Source: a bacterium
GTDB taxonomy: Bacteria > Auribacterota > UBA3054
Direction of reading: 5' to 3'
NCBI GenBank assembly: GCA_017557885.1
Contig: JAFYXV010000004.1
Coordinates: 1 to 64,000, forward strand
Length of the DNA: 64,000 nt
The notes under the pieces were generated by a model. That model ran no database searches and was not told the origin of the DNA. It saw only the letters and a list, made by a program, of their open reading frames with translations. Below are positions 41,161 through 50,608 of this stretch, piece after piece (position 1 is the stretch's first letter; each line of letters starts with the position of its first letter). The position numbers and the translations under genes are program-made.

Positions 41161-42531
41161 ATGAAGAAACTTCTTCTTTTGTCTTTCCTTCTGACAGGAC
41201 TTTTGCAGGCGGCGGAACCCGTTTCCTGCACGCCGGTCCCTCAGAGCTATGACCCCAACTACTGGTGGATGATCCGCCACAAAGCCAAACTGGAGGATAT
41301 CAAGGAACGCGGGGATCAGATCGAGGTCGTTTTCGTCGGCGACTCCATCACCCACAACTACGAATCCGTTGGGCTCAGCGTTTGGAACAAGCATTTCGAC
41401 GGCAATCCTTACAACACCCTGAACCTCGGCTACGGCGGCGACCAGACTCAGAACGTTCTTTACCGCATCCAGGACGGCGAGTTCGATGGTTACAAGGCCA
41501 AGGCCATAGTATTGATGATCGGCACCAACAACTCCGGCCAATACGGCTACGACGAGCCCCCCGGAGACGTCATAATCGGCATCAAGAAGGTTCTCGAGGG
41601 CATACAATCGAAGCAGCCGCAAGCCAAGATCATCCTCTGCTCCATTTCTCCCAGGGGCGGCTCCAAGAGCGACACCCTGAGAGTGAGGAACGATTTCATC
41701 AACGAGGAGATCATCAAGTTCGCGGACGGCGAGAACATCATCTGGTGCGACTGGGGCAACCAGATGCTCGACGCCGACGGCAGGCTCTCCACCACCATGT
41801 GCAACGATCTTTTGCACCCCACCGTCAGAGGCTACGAGGTCTGGGTCAAGAATGTTCTGCCGCTCCTGGATCAGATCGTTCATCCCAAAAACATACCATC
41901 CTGCGCCATACCGAAAGTTAGGAAAGAAAAGACCTGGTGGACGGCCATCGGCGTCAGAAGGAACGAGATCATGAACGGCGACACTTCCAGAAGGGACGTG
42001 GTCTTCCTGGGCGACTCCATGCTGGAAGGTTTTTACAGCGTTGACAGCGCCAAAAGGAAAGAGATCCTTGGAAGCCTCAGCGAGTTTAACCTGACCTTCA
42101 AGAACGATCTCGTCCAGAACATCCTGTGGCGCGCGAAGTACGGTGAGCTGCACAGCTTCGTCGCCAGGGCGGTCATCATCGCCGCCGGCAACGCCAACAC
42201 CAACGATGCTCCGGATAACGTGGCGGCCGGCATCAAAGCCCTCGCGGAGGGCGTCAGGGAACGCCAGAAAACCACCAGGATAGTCATCACTCCCATACTT
42301 CCCATGGGCCGCGAGAAAGATTCCCCGCTGCGCAAATGGACCGAGGAAGTCAACGCCCTTGTGAAGGAAATATCGGGCGGCAACATCTTCTTCGTGGACC
42401 CCACGGCGGATCTTTTGGATGAAAATGGAACGCTTCCCGAAGAATATTCCAAGGACGGCGTGACGCTCACCAAGGAAGGCTACGACGTCTGGGGCGATTG
42501 CTTAGGAACGTGGATCAAGTCGCGTCTGTGA
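41161..42531 (+). CDS. secreted double-SGNH hydrolase, subtype A
   Basis: 456-aa protein with signal peptide (about 1-18) and two SGNH domains of the PAF-acetylhydrolase-beta-like type. Domain 1 is intact: GDSIT (Ser62), GYGGDQT, IGTNNS and NDLLHPT. Domain 2 keeps GDSM (Ser286) and GNAN, but the His block reads KDGVTLT, so the catalytic His is gone. Family members remove acetyl or other acyl groups from lipids or sugars; carbohydrate deacetylation fits the setting. First gene of the six-gene array. GGAG lies before the ATG. Confidence 0.85.
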   Translation: MKKLLLLSFLLTGLLQAAEPVSCTPVPQSYDPNYWWMIRHKAKLEDIKERGDQIEVVFVGDSITHNYESVGLSVWNKHFDGNPYNTLNLGYGGDQTQNVLYRIQDGEFDGYKAKAIVLMIGTNNSGQYGYDEPPGDVIIGIKKVLEGIQSKQPQAKIILCSISPRGGSKSDTLRVRNDFINEEIIKFADGENIIWCDWGNQMLDADGRLSTTMCNDLLHPTVRGYEVWVKNVLPLLDQIVHPKNIPSCAIPKVRKEKTWWTAIGVRRNEIMNGDTSRRDVVFLGDSMLEGFYSVDSAKRKEILGSLSEFNLTFKNDLVQNILWRAKYGELHSFVARAVIIAAGNANTNDAPDNVAAGIKALAEGVRERQKTTRIVITPILPMGREKDSPLRKWTEEVNALVKEISGGNIFFVDPTADLLDENGTLPEEYSKDGVTLTKEGYDVWGDCLGTWIKSRL

Positions 42532-42571
42532 TCGAAAGTAGGTTAACTGGAAATTTTGAGGAGCATATAAA

Positions 42572-43945
42572 ATGAAAAAAAGCCTTTTACTTCTGACGCT
42601 TCTGGTGGCTGCCGGCTCGCTTTTCGGCTCCATAAGAGCCATCACTCCGGTGCCGCAAAGCACCAGCCCTTCTTACTGGTGGTATCAGCGTTTCCTTTAC
42701 GATAAGGAATATGTCCAGGAGAATGAAGTGCCGCTCATGTTTGTCGGCGACTCCATCACTGAGCTTTGGATGGTGGACGGCAGGGGACTGAGCGTTCTGA
42801 ACAAATATTTCACGAAAGCCCCCTACAACGCCCTTGTGGCCGGCTACAGCGCCGACAGGACCGAGCACGTCATCTGGAGAATGGAGAACGGCGAATTGGA
42901 CGGCAGCAAGCCCAAAGCCGTCTGCCTTATGATCGGCACCAACAACACCTGGCACTACGATGAAGCGCAGGAAGCGCCCTGCGATACGGTCCTGGGCATC
43001 CGTTCCTGCATCGATTCCATAAGATCCAAGGCTCCCAAAGCCAAGATCTTTTTGTTCGCCATCCTGCCCTGCGGCCGCAACGGCAACGACCCCAGAAGAG
43101 CCAGGAACGCCATCGTCAACGACGCCATGCGCGATCTTTGCGACGGCGAGAACGTAGTCTTCTGCGAGATCAACAACCAGGTCATGGATTGCAACGGCTA
43201 TTACGGCGAGGACGTCTCCTATGACGGCGTGCACTTGAGCACGCCCGGCTATCAGATCTGGGCCAAGAACCTGCTTAAGCTTTTGGAGCCGATCTTCTAC
43301 CCCGACGAAACGCCGGAGTATTCCCGTCCGCTTTCCAAAGCCGGCGAAGCCTGGTGGGTTGAGCGCCTGTACCAGACGCGCTGCGCCACCGCCAGCATCG
43401 TTTCCACGCGACCCTCCATCACCTTCTACGGCGACGACCTGGCCCAGGGATGGGAAGAGGAAGGTCAGGAAGCCATGGCGGAATATTTCAGCCGCCGCAA
43501 AGTTTTGAACTGCGGCTTTGACAGCGACTCGCTGGGTCAGCTTATCTGGCGCGCCAAATACGCCAATTTGTCCGGTATGAAGACCTACAACCTCGTGCTC
43601 CAGGCCGGCCTTATCGACACCGGGATCACGGAGGAGGAATTCCTGGACGGCTACGCCTCGCTTTTCGCCGAGTGCCGCGCGGCCCAGCCCAACGCCAGGA
43701 TCATTGTTATGGGACTTCCTCCCAGAGGACTTACCGCCGCCGATCCCATGAGAGCGCGCATAGAAAAGATCAACGAAGGTCTGAAGGCTTTCGCCAACGG
43801 CGAAAACGTCTTTTATATTGACTGCAACAAAGAGCTCGTTGACGGCGCCGGCAATTTGCCCGCGGATATTTCCCCCGACCAGATCCATTTCACCGCCAAG
43901 GCCTACGACATCTGGGCCAAGGCGCTTCTTGACGTTTTGAAATAA
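42572..43945 (+). CDS. secreted double-SGNH protein, subtype B
   Basis: 457-aa exported protein. Domain 1 has GDSIT (Ser61), IGTNNT and YDGVHLS, so it appears active. Domain 2 has GDDL at the nucleophile (Ser replaced by Asp at 289) while keeping the DxxH block DQIHFT, so it should be inactive. The segment AITPVPQSTSPSYWWYQRF after the signal peptide is shared across the array. A GAGG ribosome site precedes the ATG. Confidence 0.83.
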   Translation: MKKSLLLLTLLVAAGSLFGSIRAITPVPQSTSPSYWWYQRFLYDKEYVQENEVPLMFVGDSITELWMVDGRGLSVLNKYFTKAPYNALVAGYSADRTEHVIWRMENGELDGSKPKAVCLMIGTNNTWHYDEAQEAPCDTVLGIRSCIDSIRSKAPKAKIFLFAILPCGRNGNDPRRARNAIVNDAMRDLCDGENVVFCEINNQVMDCNGYYGEDVSYDGVHLSTPGYQIWAKNLLKLLEPIFYPDETPEYSRPLSKAGEAWWVERLYQTRCATASIVSTRPSITFYGDDLAQGWEEEGQEAMAEYFSRRKVLNCGFDSDSLGQLIWRAKYANLSGMKTYNLVLQAGLIDTGITEEEFLDGYASLFAECRAAQPNARIIVMGLPPRGLTAADPMRARIEKINEGLKAFANGENVFYIDCNKELVDGAGNLPADISPDQIHFTAKAYDIWAKALLDVLK

Positions 43946-43947
43946 AT

Positions 43948-45339
43948 ATGAAACTTAAGCTAGGATTGATTTTTATGTTGACGGCTGTTTCCGCTCTCGC
44001 TGGAGATATTCTTTTCACCACCCCGACTCCCAGAGACCTTGACTCCAATTCCTGGTGGAACACCAGGAGAGCGATGAAGCAAAAGGAAATAAAAGAGAAG
44101 GGGGACGTGAGAGTAATCTTCTACGGCGACTCCATCACCGAGCAGTGGGAGATCGAGGGCTGCGGAAAGAAAGTCTGGGACGCGCACTTTGCCGAGGGCC
44201 CCTACAAAGCCATCGAGTTCGGCTACGGCGGCGACAGCACCCACCATCTTCTCTACCGTCTCGAGAACGGCGAGATGGACAACCTTGACCCCGACGTCGT
44301 GATATTGCAGATTGGGACGAACAACAGCTGGAACCAGCCGGAGTATCCCGCCATGGATTCCGTTCTCGGCGTGAAGGCGGTGCTCGATAAGCTGAGAAGC
44401 AAATTCTACATTTCGCGCATCGTTTTGTGCGCCATTCCGCCCTGCGGCAGGGACAAAAACGATCCCAGGCGCATAAAGAACGACGCCATCAACGCCGAGA
44501 TGATCAAGATGGCCGATCATCACACCGTTTTCTGGCTGGACTGGGCGAAGGACTTCGTCAACGAGGAAGGCGTTCTGGACAAGAATTTCTTCCCGGATTA
44601 CGTGCATCCCAGCGAAGCGGGCTTCCAAAAGTGGTATGAAGAGCTGAAACCGATCCTGGACGAATTCCGCTACACATTAGGGACTCCCGAGACGGCCGCG
44701 GCCCAGACCAAGAGCGAGCAGGGCTGGTGGATGCAGCGCATGCGGGAAAGGCGCCAACAGATCCTCCAGAAGGAAGATCACAAATTTGACCTGGTCATGC
44801 TGGGCGACTCCATCACCCACATGTGGGAATGGGACAGCAACGGCAAGACCGTCGCCGACGAATTCTTCTCCAAGTATTCCATCCTGAACTGCGGCTACGG
44901 CGGCGACTGGACGCAGAACCTTTTGTGGCGCGTCAGGTACGGCGAACTGGACAACTATGAGGCCAAACTCATAACGGTCCTCATAGGCACCAACAACCAC
45001 AAAGCCACCAAGGAGGAAGTGGCGTCCGCCATCAAGCTGATCCTCGACGAGATAAGAGCAAGGCAGCCCAAGGCCAAGGTCCTTCTGCACGCCATCTTCC
45101 CCTGCAACGAAAAGCCCGACGATCCCATCAGGATTAAAAATGATGAGACCAACGAGCTCATCAAGAAGTTCGCGGACGGCGAGAACATCATCTGGTTCGA
45201 CATCAACAAAAAGCTTATGAACGAAGACGGGACCATCAGCAAAGACATGTTCCCGGATTATCTCCATCCTTCCCCCAAGGGCTACCGCGTCTGGGCGGAA
45301 GAGCTGAAACCATATCTCGAAAAATACTGCGAGGAATGA
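43948..45339 (+). CDS. secreted double-SGNH hydrolase, subtype C
   Basis: 463-aa exported protein whose two domains both look active: GDSIT (Ser62) with IGTNNS and PDYVHPS, and GDSIT (Ser288) with IGTNNH and PDYLHPS. It begins two bases after the previous stop without a good ribosome site, and overlaps the next gene, so it is translated by coupling. The mature N-terminus has TPTPRDLDSNSWWNTRR. Its closest match is the following gene. Confidence 0.85.
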   Translation: MKLKLGLIFMLTAVSALAGDILFTTPTPRDLDSNSWWNTRRAMKQKEIKEKGDVRVIFYGDSITEQWEIEGCGKKVWDAHFAEGPYKAIEFGYGGDSTHHLLYRLENGEMDNLDPDVVILQIGTNNSWNQPEYPAMDSVLGVKAVLDKLRSKFYISRIVLCAIPPCGRDKNDPRRIKNDAINAEMIKMADHHTVFWLDWAKDFVNEEGVLDKNFFPDYVHPSEAGFQKWYEELKPILDEFRYTLGTPETAAAQTKSEQGWWMQRMRERRQQILQKEDHKFDLVMLGDSITHMWEWDSNGKTVADEFFSKYSILNCGYGGDWTQNLLWRVRYGELDNYEAKLITVLIGTNNHKATKEEVASAIKLILDEIRARQPKAKVLLHAIFPCNEKPDDPIRIKNDETNELIKKFADGENIIWFDINKKLMNEDGTISKDMFPDYLHPSPKGYRVWAEELKPYLEKYCEE

Positions 45340-46727
45340 TCATGAAAAAATTATCCGCTTTTGTTTTCACTCTGCTTCTGGCTTCCCTGACTTTCGGCAT
45401 GGGAGTCATTCCGGCCATGACGCCCGCGCCCCAGAGCACGGACTCCAATTACTGGTGGTGCGCCAAGCACTATGGCAAGCTCAATGAAATAAAGGAGCGC
45501 GGCGATGCGCTGGTCGCCTTCTACGGCGATTCTATCACCGAATTGTGGGAGTGGCAGGACCGCGGAAAAGCCATCTGGGAAGAGCAGTTCGTGAAAGGCC
45601 CCTACAAGGGCATCTGCTTCGGTTACAGCGCTGACTGCACCCAGCATCTGATGTGGAGACTCGACAACGGAGAAATGGACGGCATTGATCCCAAGGTCGT
45701 CGTTTTGCAGATCGGCACCAACAACAGCTGGCTGCATCCCGAATATCCCGCCGCGGACACGATTCTCGCAATCTCTGCCATACTGCAGCAGATCAGGAAC
45801 AAATTCTCTGATGCCAAGATCATCCTTTGCCCGATCCCTCCTTGCGGCGAACTGCCTGATGATCCGAGGAGAATAAAGAACGCCGTTGTCAACAAAGAGA
45901 TCCAAAAAATGACTGACGGCAGGGACATCGTCTGGCTCGACTGGTCCCATCCTCTCCTTAAGCCGGACGGCAAGGTGGACCAGACGCTTTTTTACGACTT
46001 TGTCCACCCCACCAAGGAAGGATACGAAAAGTGGTTCCAGGCTCTGAAGCCTTTGCTGGACGAATTTCTCGTCCCCAGAAAGGAGCCTGAGGCCGTCACT
46101 CCCGAGTCGAAGCTTAACGAGGAATGGTGGAGGAAGCGCCTTTTCGAGCACCGCGTAAACATTTGCGCCAACACGAACAAATATTTCAATCTCGTTTTGT
46201 GCGGCGACTCCATCACCCACAACTGGGAAGGCTGGGGCAAATCCGTTTTCGAGGAATATTTCTCCAATTATAAAACCTTGAACCTCGGCTATGGCGGCGA
46301 CAAGACCCAGCATCTTCTCTGGAGATTGCAGAACGGCGAACTGGACGGATACAAGGCCAAATTGGTGGCCGTCATGATCGGCACCAATAACGTCGAGGAT
46401 CCCGCGGAAGACGTGGCGGCCGGCATCAAAGCCAGCCTTGACGTCATCAGGGAAAAGCAGCCGGAAGCCAAGATCCTTCTCATGCCGATCTTCCCCAGGG
46501 ACAAGCAGCCCACTAATGAAAGAAGGGTGAAGAACGAAAAAGTCAACGAGATGATCAAGAATTACGCCGATGGCGAAAAGATCATCTGGCTCGACTTCAA
46601 CAAACAGCTTATGCAGGAAGACGGAACGCTTTCCGAGGAGGTCTTCCCGGATCTTCTGCATCCCAATGAAAAGGGTTACCGCGTCTGGGCGGAAGCCATA
46701 AAACCTTTCTTAGAAAACAACAAATAA
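45336..46727 (+). CDS. secreted double-SGNH hydrolase, subtype C copy 2
   Basis: 463-aa exported protein with both domains intact: GDSIT (Ser66), IGTNNS, YDFVHPT, then GDSIT (Ser292), GYGGDKT, IGTNNV and PDLLHPN. ATG 45336 overlaps the previous stop; ATG 45342 (MKKLSAF) is equally possible. It sits at the centre of the array, next to its subtype partner, and is followed after 18 bp by a new ribosome site. Confidence 0.85.
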   Translation: MIMKKLSAFVFTLLLASLTFGMGVIPAMTPAPQSTDSNYWWCAKHYGKLNEIKERGDALVAFYGDSITELWEWQDRGKAIWEEQFVKGPYKGICFGYSADCTQHLMWRLDNGEMDGIDPKVVVLQIGTNNSWLHPEYPAADTILAISAILQQIRNKFSDAKIILCPIPPCGELPDDPRRIKNAVVNKEIQKMTDGRDIVWLDWSHPLLKPDGKVDQTLFYDFVHPTKEGYEKWFQALKPLLDEFLVPRKEPEAVTPESKLNEEWWRKRLFEHRVNICANTNKYFNLVLCGDSITHNWEGWGKSVFEEYFSNYKTLNLGYGGDKTQHLLWRLQNGELDGYKAKLVAVMIGTNNVEDPAEDVAAGIKASLDVIREKQPEAKILLMPIFPRDKQPTNERRVKNEKVNEMIKNYADGEKIIWLDFNKQLMQEDGTLSEEVFPDLLHPNEKGYRVWAEAIKPFLENNK

Positions 46728-46745
46728 TCCTAAAGGAGGACAGAT

Positions 46746-48086
46746 ATGAAAAAACTCCTTATGCTTCCGATCTTGCTGGGGTGCGCCCTGGCGTTAGCGG
46801 CTCCCGATTCCTGCGATCCGGAGATCCACAATTACTCCGGCTGGATGGAACGTCATAACTCAAAACTCAAATTCATCCAGCAGTACAGTTCCGAAATTCA
46901 GATCGCGTTTTTTGGCGACTCCATCACTCACTTCTTTGAGGATACCGGCAAAAGCGTCTGGAACCAGTATTTCAACGGCACGCCTTATAGGGCCCTCAAC
47001 TGCGGCTACGGCGGCGACCTTACCCAGCACGTCCTGTGGCGCATGCTCAACGGCGAATTGGACGGCTACAAGGCCAAGGCGCTCGTTTTGATGATCGGCA
47101 CGAACAACGCCGGCGCCAACACGGTTTACAGGGAACCCCAGGGCGACACAGTACTTGGCATCAAGAAGTGCGTGGAGCTCATGCAGGAAAAGCAGCCTGA
47201 CGCCGTGGTCATTCTTTGTTCGATCTCTCCGAGAGGCACGGACAAAAACGACGGCTACAGGAAGCGCAACGACGTCGTCAACAAGGAGATCGAAAAGTTC
47301 TGCGACGGCAAGAAAGTCATTTGGTGCGACTGGGGCCCCCAGATGCTGGAACCGGACGAGACTCTGCCGGTGGAAATGTGCTCCACCGACTATCTGCATC
47401 CTACCGTAAAAGGCTATAAGATCTGGGTGAAGAATCTGCTTCCTTTGTTCGCCAGCATCATCGATCCCAAAGATCCTTCTTCCTGCCTGGTTCCGTCCAT
47501 AAGAACGGAAAGGGAATGGTGGGACGCGATCGCGGCCGCGAGGGGAGAAGTCAGCGATAAAAACGTCGCATTCCTGGGCGACTCTTTCCTGGAGGGCTTC
47601 TACAGCGTGGCCCCCGACGCCAGGAAAGACCTTCTCGGCGAAAAGAGCGAAATAAACCTGACCTATCAGGGCGACCTTTTGCAGAACGTTCTGTGGCGCG
47701 CGAAAATGGGCGAACTGAACGGATTCGCGGCCGACGAGCTGATCCTTTGCGCCGGCAGCGCCAACACCAACAGGACGCCTGTGGAAGTCGCCGCCGGCAT
47801 AACGACGCTCGTCGAAGCGGCTAAAGACAAGCAGAAAAAAGCCAAGATACTTTTGACTCCGATCCTTCCCATGGGCAGGGAAAAAGATTCCGCCCTGAGA
47901 AAATGGGCCGAAGAGACCAACGAACTCTTAAGGGGCATAGAAAAAGACGGCGTTAAGATCGTCGATCCCGCAAGCGTTTTGCTTGACGAAGCCGGCAATC
48001 TTCCCGAGAAGTATTCAGCCGACGGCGTCAATCTGACCAAGGAAGGCTACGAAGCCTGGGGAGCCCTTTTAAAATCCAATCTTTAA
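46746..48086 (+). CDS. secreted double-SGNH hydrolase, subtype A copy 2
   Basis: 446-aa exported protein. Domain 1 is intact (GDSIT, Ser59; GYGGDLT; IGTNNA; TDYLHPT). Domain 2 keeps GDSF (Ser280) and GSAN, but its His block is ADGVNLT, so the catalytic His is missing, exactly as in the array's first gene. Strong AGGAGG precedes the ATG. The mature N-terminus lacks the TPxPQS segment of the others. Confidence 0.85.
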   Translation: MKKLLMLPILLGCALALAAPDSCDPEIHNYSGWMERHNSKLKFIQQYSSEIQIAFFGDSITHFFEDTGKSVWNQYFNGTPYRALNCGYGGDLTQHVLWRMLNGELDGYKAKALVLMIGTNNAGANTVYREPQGDTVLGIKKCVELMQEKQPDAVVILCSISPRGTDKNDGYRKRNDVVNKEIEKFCDGKKVIWCDWGPQMLEPDETLPVEMCSTDYLHPTVKGYKIWVKNLLPLFASIIDPKDPSSCLVPSIRTEREWWDAIAAARGEVSDKNVAFLGDSFLEGFYSVAPDARKDLLGEKSEINLTYQGDLLQNVLWRAKMGELNGFAADELILCAGSANTNRTPVEVAAGITTLVEAAKDKQKKAKILLTPILPMGREKDSALRKWAEETNELLRGIEKDGVKIVDPASVLLDEAGNLPEKYSADGVNLTKEGYEAWGALLKSNL

Positions 48087-48110
48087 GGCTCAGCCAATAG
48101 GAGAACCCAT

Positions 48111-49484
48111 ATGAAAAAGATATTTTTGCTCTTAGTTGTTTTATTGTCGGGCGACCTTCTGGCCGGCGTCAGAGCGGCCACCCCGGCTCCCCAGAGCACT
48201 GACCCCTCCTCCTGGTGGTGCCAGCGCTTTGAGAAAAAATGCATCGATCTGAAAGAGAAAGGAGCGCCGCTCCTCCTTATCGGCGACGACGTCACCCAGA
48301 TGTGGGAGGAGAACGGCAAAGGGCTGCAGCCCTTCAGGGCATACCTTCAGAAGGCGCCCATGAGCGCCGTTGACATCGGCTACACCGGCGACAGGACGGA
48401 GAACGTTCTCTGGCGCCTCCAGAACGGCGAATTGGACGGTTACGAGCCTCCCAAGGCGGCCCTCATCATGGTCGGCGCCAACAACACCATCAGCTTCACT
48501 GAAGACGAGGAGCCGCCCTGCGACACGATCCTCGGCATCCGCAGCATAATAGACACCATAAAGGAACGCTGCCCGGATACGAAGATCTTCGTCTTCTCGA
48601 TCCTTCCCTGCGGACGCACGCCGGACGATCAGAGAAGGACCAGGAACTTCAACGTGAACGCTGCCCTGAGCCTTCTCTGCGAGCCCCTTGGCGCGACCTA
48701 CTATGAGATCAACAGCCAGGTGATGGACATAGACGGCAATTTCGGCGAGGACTTTTCCTACGACGGAATACACCTGAACACCAAGGGCTACAAGGTCTGG
48801 GTCAAGAACATCACAAAACTTCTGAATCCCATATTCTTCCCGGAGGAAACGCCGAGTTACAAACTCCCGCTTTCCCGCTTCGGAGAACCCTGGTGGTTTG
48901 ACCGGGTCTTCGAGATCAGGTCCTCCATAGGCACGACCACCACCCGCCCCAACGTTGTTATACTGGGCGACGATCTGGCCAAAGGCTGGGAAGAACAGGG
49001 CGCCGAGGCCGCGAAGGAATATTTCGGCTCCCGCCGCGTGAACAACGCCGGCATTGAAGGCGACTCCCTCGCCCAGATCATCTGGCGCGCCAGGTACAGC
49101 TGTCTTTCCGCTTTCCGTCCCGCCCTTGTCGTCCTGCAGGCCGGGCTGGTGGATTCCCAAATCTCCGCGGAGGAATTCCTGGACGCTTACCAGGAACTCG
49201 CGAAGGAAGCGAGGGCCAAGCAGACGGCTTCCAAGATCATCATTATGGCGCTTCCTCCCAGGGGCGCTTCTCCCAACGATCCCGCGAGGGAGAGGATAGA
49301 GGCTATAAACGACGGGCTTGAGAAGCTGGCTGACAATACCAAAACGTTCTTTGTCAACTGCAACGAGGAACTTCTGGAACCGGACGGAACGCTTTCCGCC
49401 GAAATGTCCCCGGACCAGATCCATTTCAGCGCCAAGGCTTACGAGATCTGGGGCCAGGCCATCCAAGAGATCCTCAACAAATAA
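48111..49484 (+). CDS. secreted double-SGNH protein, subtype B copy 2, inactive
   Basis: 457-aa exported protein. Both domains have GDD instead of GDS: GDDVT (Asp60) and GDDLA (Asp288). The DxxH blocks remain (YDGIHLN, DQIHFS) and IGTNN is changed to VGANNT in domain 1. Both sites should therefore lack the Ser nucleophile. It may be a binding protein or a regulator of its active neighbours. AGGAG precedes the ATG. Confidence 0.82.
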   Translation: MKKIFLLLVVLLSGDLLAGVRAATPAPQSTDPSSWWCQRFEKKCIDLKEKGAPLLLIGDDVTQMWEENGKGLQPFRAYLQKAPMSAVDIGYTGDRTENVLWRLQNGELDGYEPPKAALIMVGANNTISFTEDEEPPCDTILGIRSIIDTIKERCPDTKIFVFSILPCGRTPDDQRRTRNFNVNAALSLLCEPLGATYYEINSQVMDIDGNFGEDFSYDGIHLNTKGYKVWVKNITKLLNPIFFPEETPSYKLPLSRFGEPWWFDRVFEIRSSIGTTTTRPNVVILGDDLAKGWEEQGAEAAKEYFGSRRVNNAGIEGDSLAQIIWRARYSCLSAFRPALVVLQAGLVDSQISAEEFLDAYQELAKEARAKQTASKIIIMALPPRGASPNDPARERIEAINDGLEKLADNTKTFFVNCNEELLEPDGTLSAEMSPDQIHFSAKAYEIWGQAIQEILNK

Positions 49485-49492
49485 CAGCGCCG

Positions 49493-50608
49493 ATGAAAAT
49501 ACTGGTCGTCAACTGGCGCTGCATAAAAAACCCTGAAGCGGGCGGCGCGGAGATCCATATGCATGAGATCTTCCGCCGCGTCGCTTCTATGGGTCACGAC
49601 GTGACGCTGGTGGCGCACGCTTACAAAGGCGCTCCCAAAGAGGAAACGATCGACGGCATAAAGACGATCAGGATCGGCAATCGTTATTTGTTTCACTACG
49701 CTTTCAAGCATTATTACAAAAAGCATCTCAAGGGATTGTTCGACATCGTCGTGGACGACATCTCGAAGATCCCGCTTTTCACTCCGCAGTACGTGATCGA
49801 ACCGCTCGTCGGGATCTCCCTTCATATCCACGGGAAAACGCTCTACAAGGAGCTTCCCAAACTCGTCGCCGATTACATCATAAAAAGAGAGCTTAGGATC
49901 CCGGAAGTTTACAAGGGAAAACTTATTTTCGCCGACTCTCCCAGCGCCCGCGACGAACTTGTCAGAATGGGGCACGCTGCGGACAGGACGGCGCTTTTAT
50001 ACGCCGGCATCGACCACGAGCTTTTCAAAAACAACACGGCCGCGAAAAGCGAATATCCTCTGATAAGCTACATCGGAAGATTAAAGCGCTACAAGCAGGT
50101 CGATCTGATCGTGAAAGCCATGCCGCTGATCCTGAAGGAATTTCCCGACGCTATGCTTGAGATAGGCGGAAGAGGGGACGACCTTCCCACAATAGAAGCG
50201 GCAGTCAAGGATCTCGGATTGGAGAAAAGCGTCCGTTTCCTGGGCTTCCTTTCGGAAGAGGAAAAAGCGAAGGCTATGGCGCGCGCGACCGTTACGGCGA
50301 CCATGGCGGAAAAGGAAGGCTGGGGCATCACCGTGATCGAATCCAACGCCGCGGGAACGCCCGTAGTAGGCTCCAACGTCCAGGGGCTGAGGGATTCCAT
50401 CGTGGACGGCAAGACCGGGCTTCTGGTCGAACCGGGCAGCAGCGCTGACCTGGCCCAAAAGATCATTTTGCTCCTGAAGGACAGAGAGCGCCTCCAAAAG
50501 ATGGAAGCGGAAGCCAAAGCTTGGGCCGCCACCTTCACTTGGGAAAGATCCGCGGAGGAATTCCTTAAAGCGGCGGAAGAAGAAATTAAGAATTTTAAAT
50601 GCAAATAA
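49493..50608 (+). CDS. glycosyltransferase family 4
   Basis: 371-aa GT-B enzyme. The N-terminus VVNWRCIKNPEAGGAEIHMH is characteristic of a GT4 subgroup in LPS and exopolysaccharide clusters. The C-terminal domain has EX7E in EGWGITVIESNAAG. Cytoplasmic; acceptor unknown. It begins eight bases after the SGNH array and overlaps the DUF362 gene by ten bases, so the pair forms one unit. Confidence 0.9.
   Translation: MKILVVNWRCIKNPEAGGAEIHMHEIFRRVASMGHDVTLVAHAYKGAPKEETIDGIKTIRIGNRYLFHYAFKHYYKKHLKGLFDIVVDDISKIPLFTPQYVIEPLVGISLHIHGKTLYKELPKLVADYIIKRELRIPEVYKGKLIFADSPSARDELVRMGHAADRTALLYAGIDHELFKNNTAAKSEYPLISYIGRLKRYKQVDLIVKAMPLILKEFPDAMLEIGGRGDDLPTIEAAVKDLGLEKSVRFLGFLSEEEKAKAMARATVTATMAEKEGWGITVIESNAAGTPVVGSNVQGLRDSIVDGKTGLLVEPGSSADLAQKIILLLKDRERLQKMEAEAKAWAATFTWERSAEEFLKAAEEEIKNFKCK

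Noticed and set aside
41161-49484. SGNH array as a composite transposon or assembly artefact
   Set aside because: The copies differ strongly in sequence, have separate ribosome sites and show no inverted ends or transposase.
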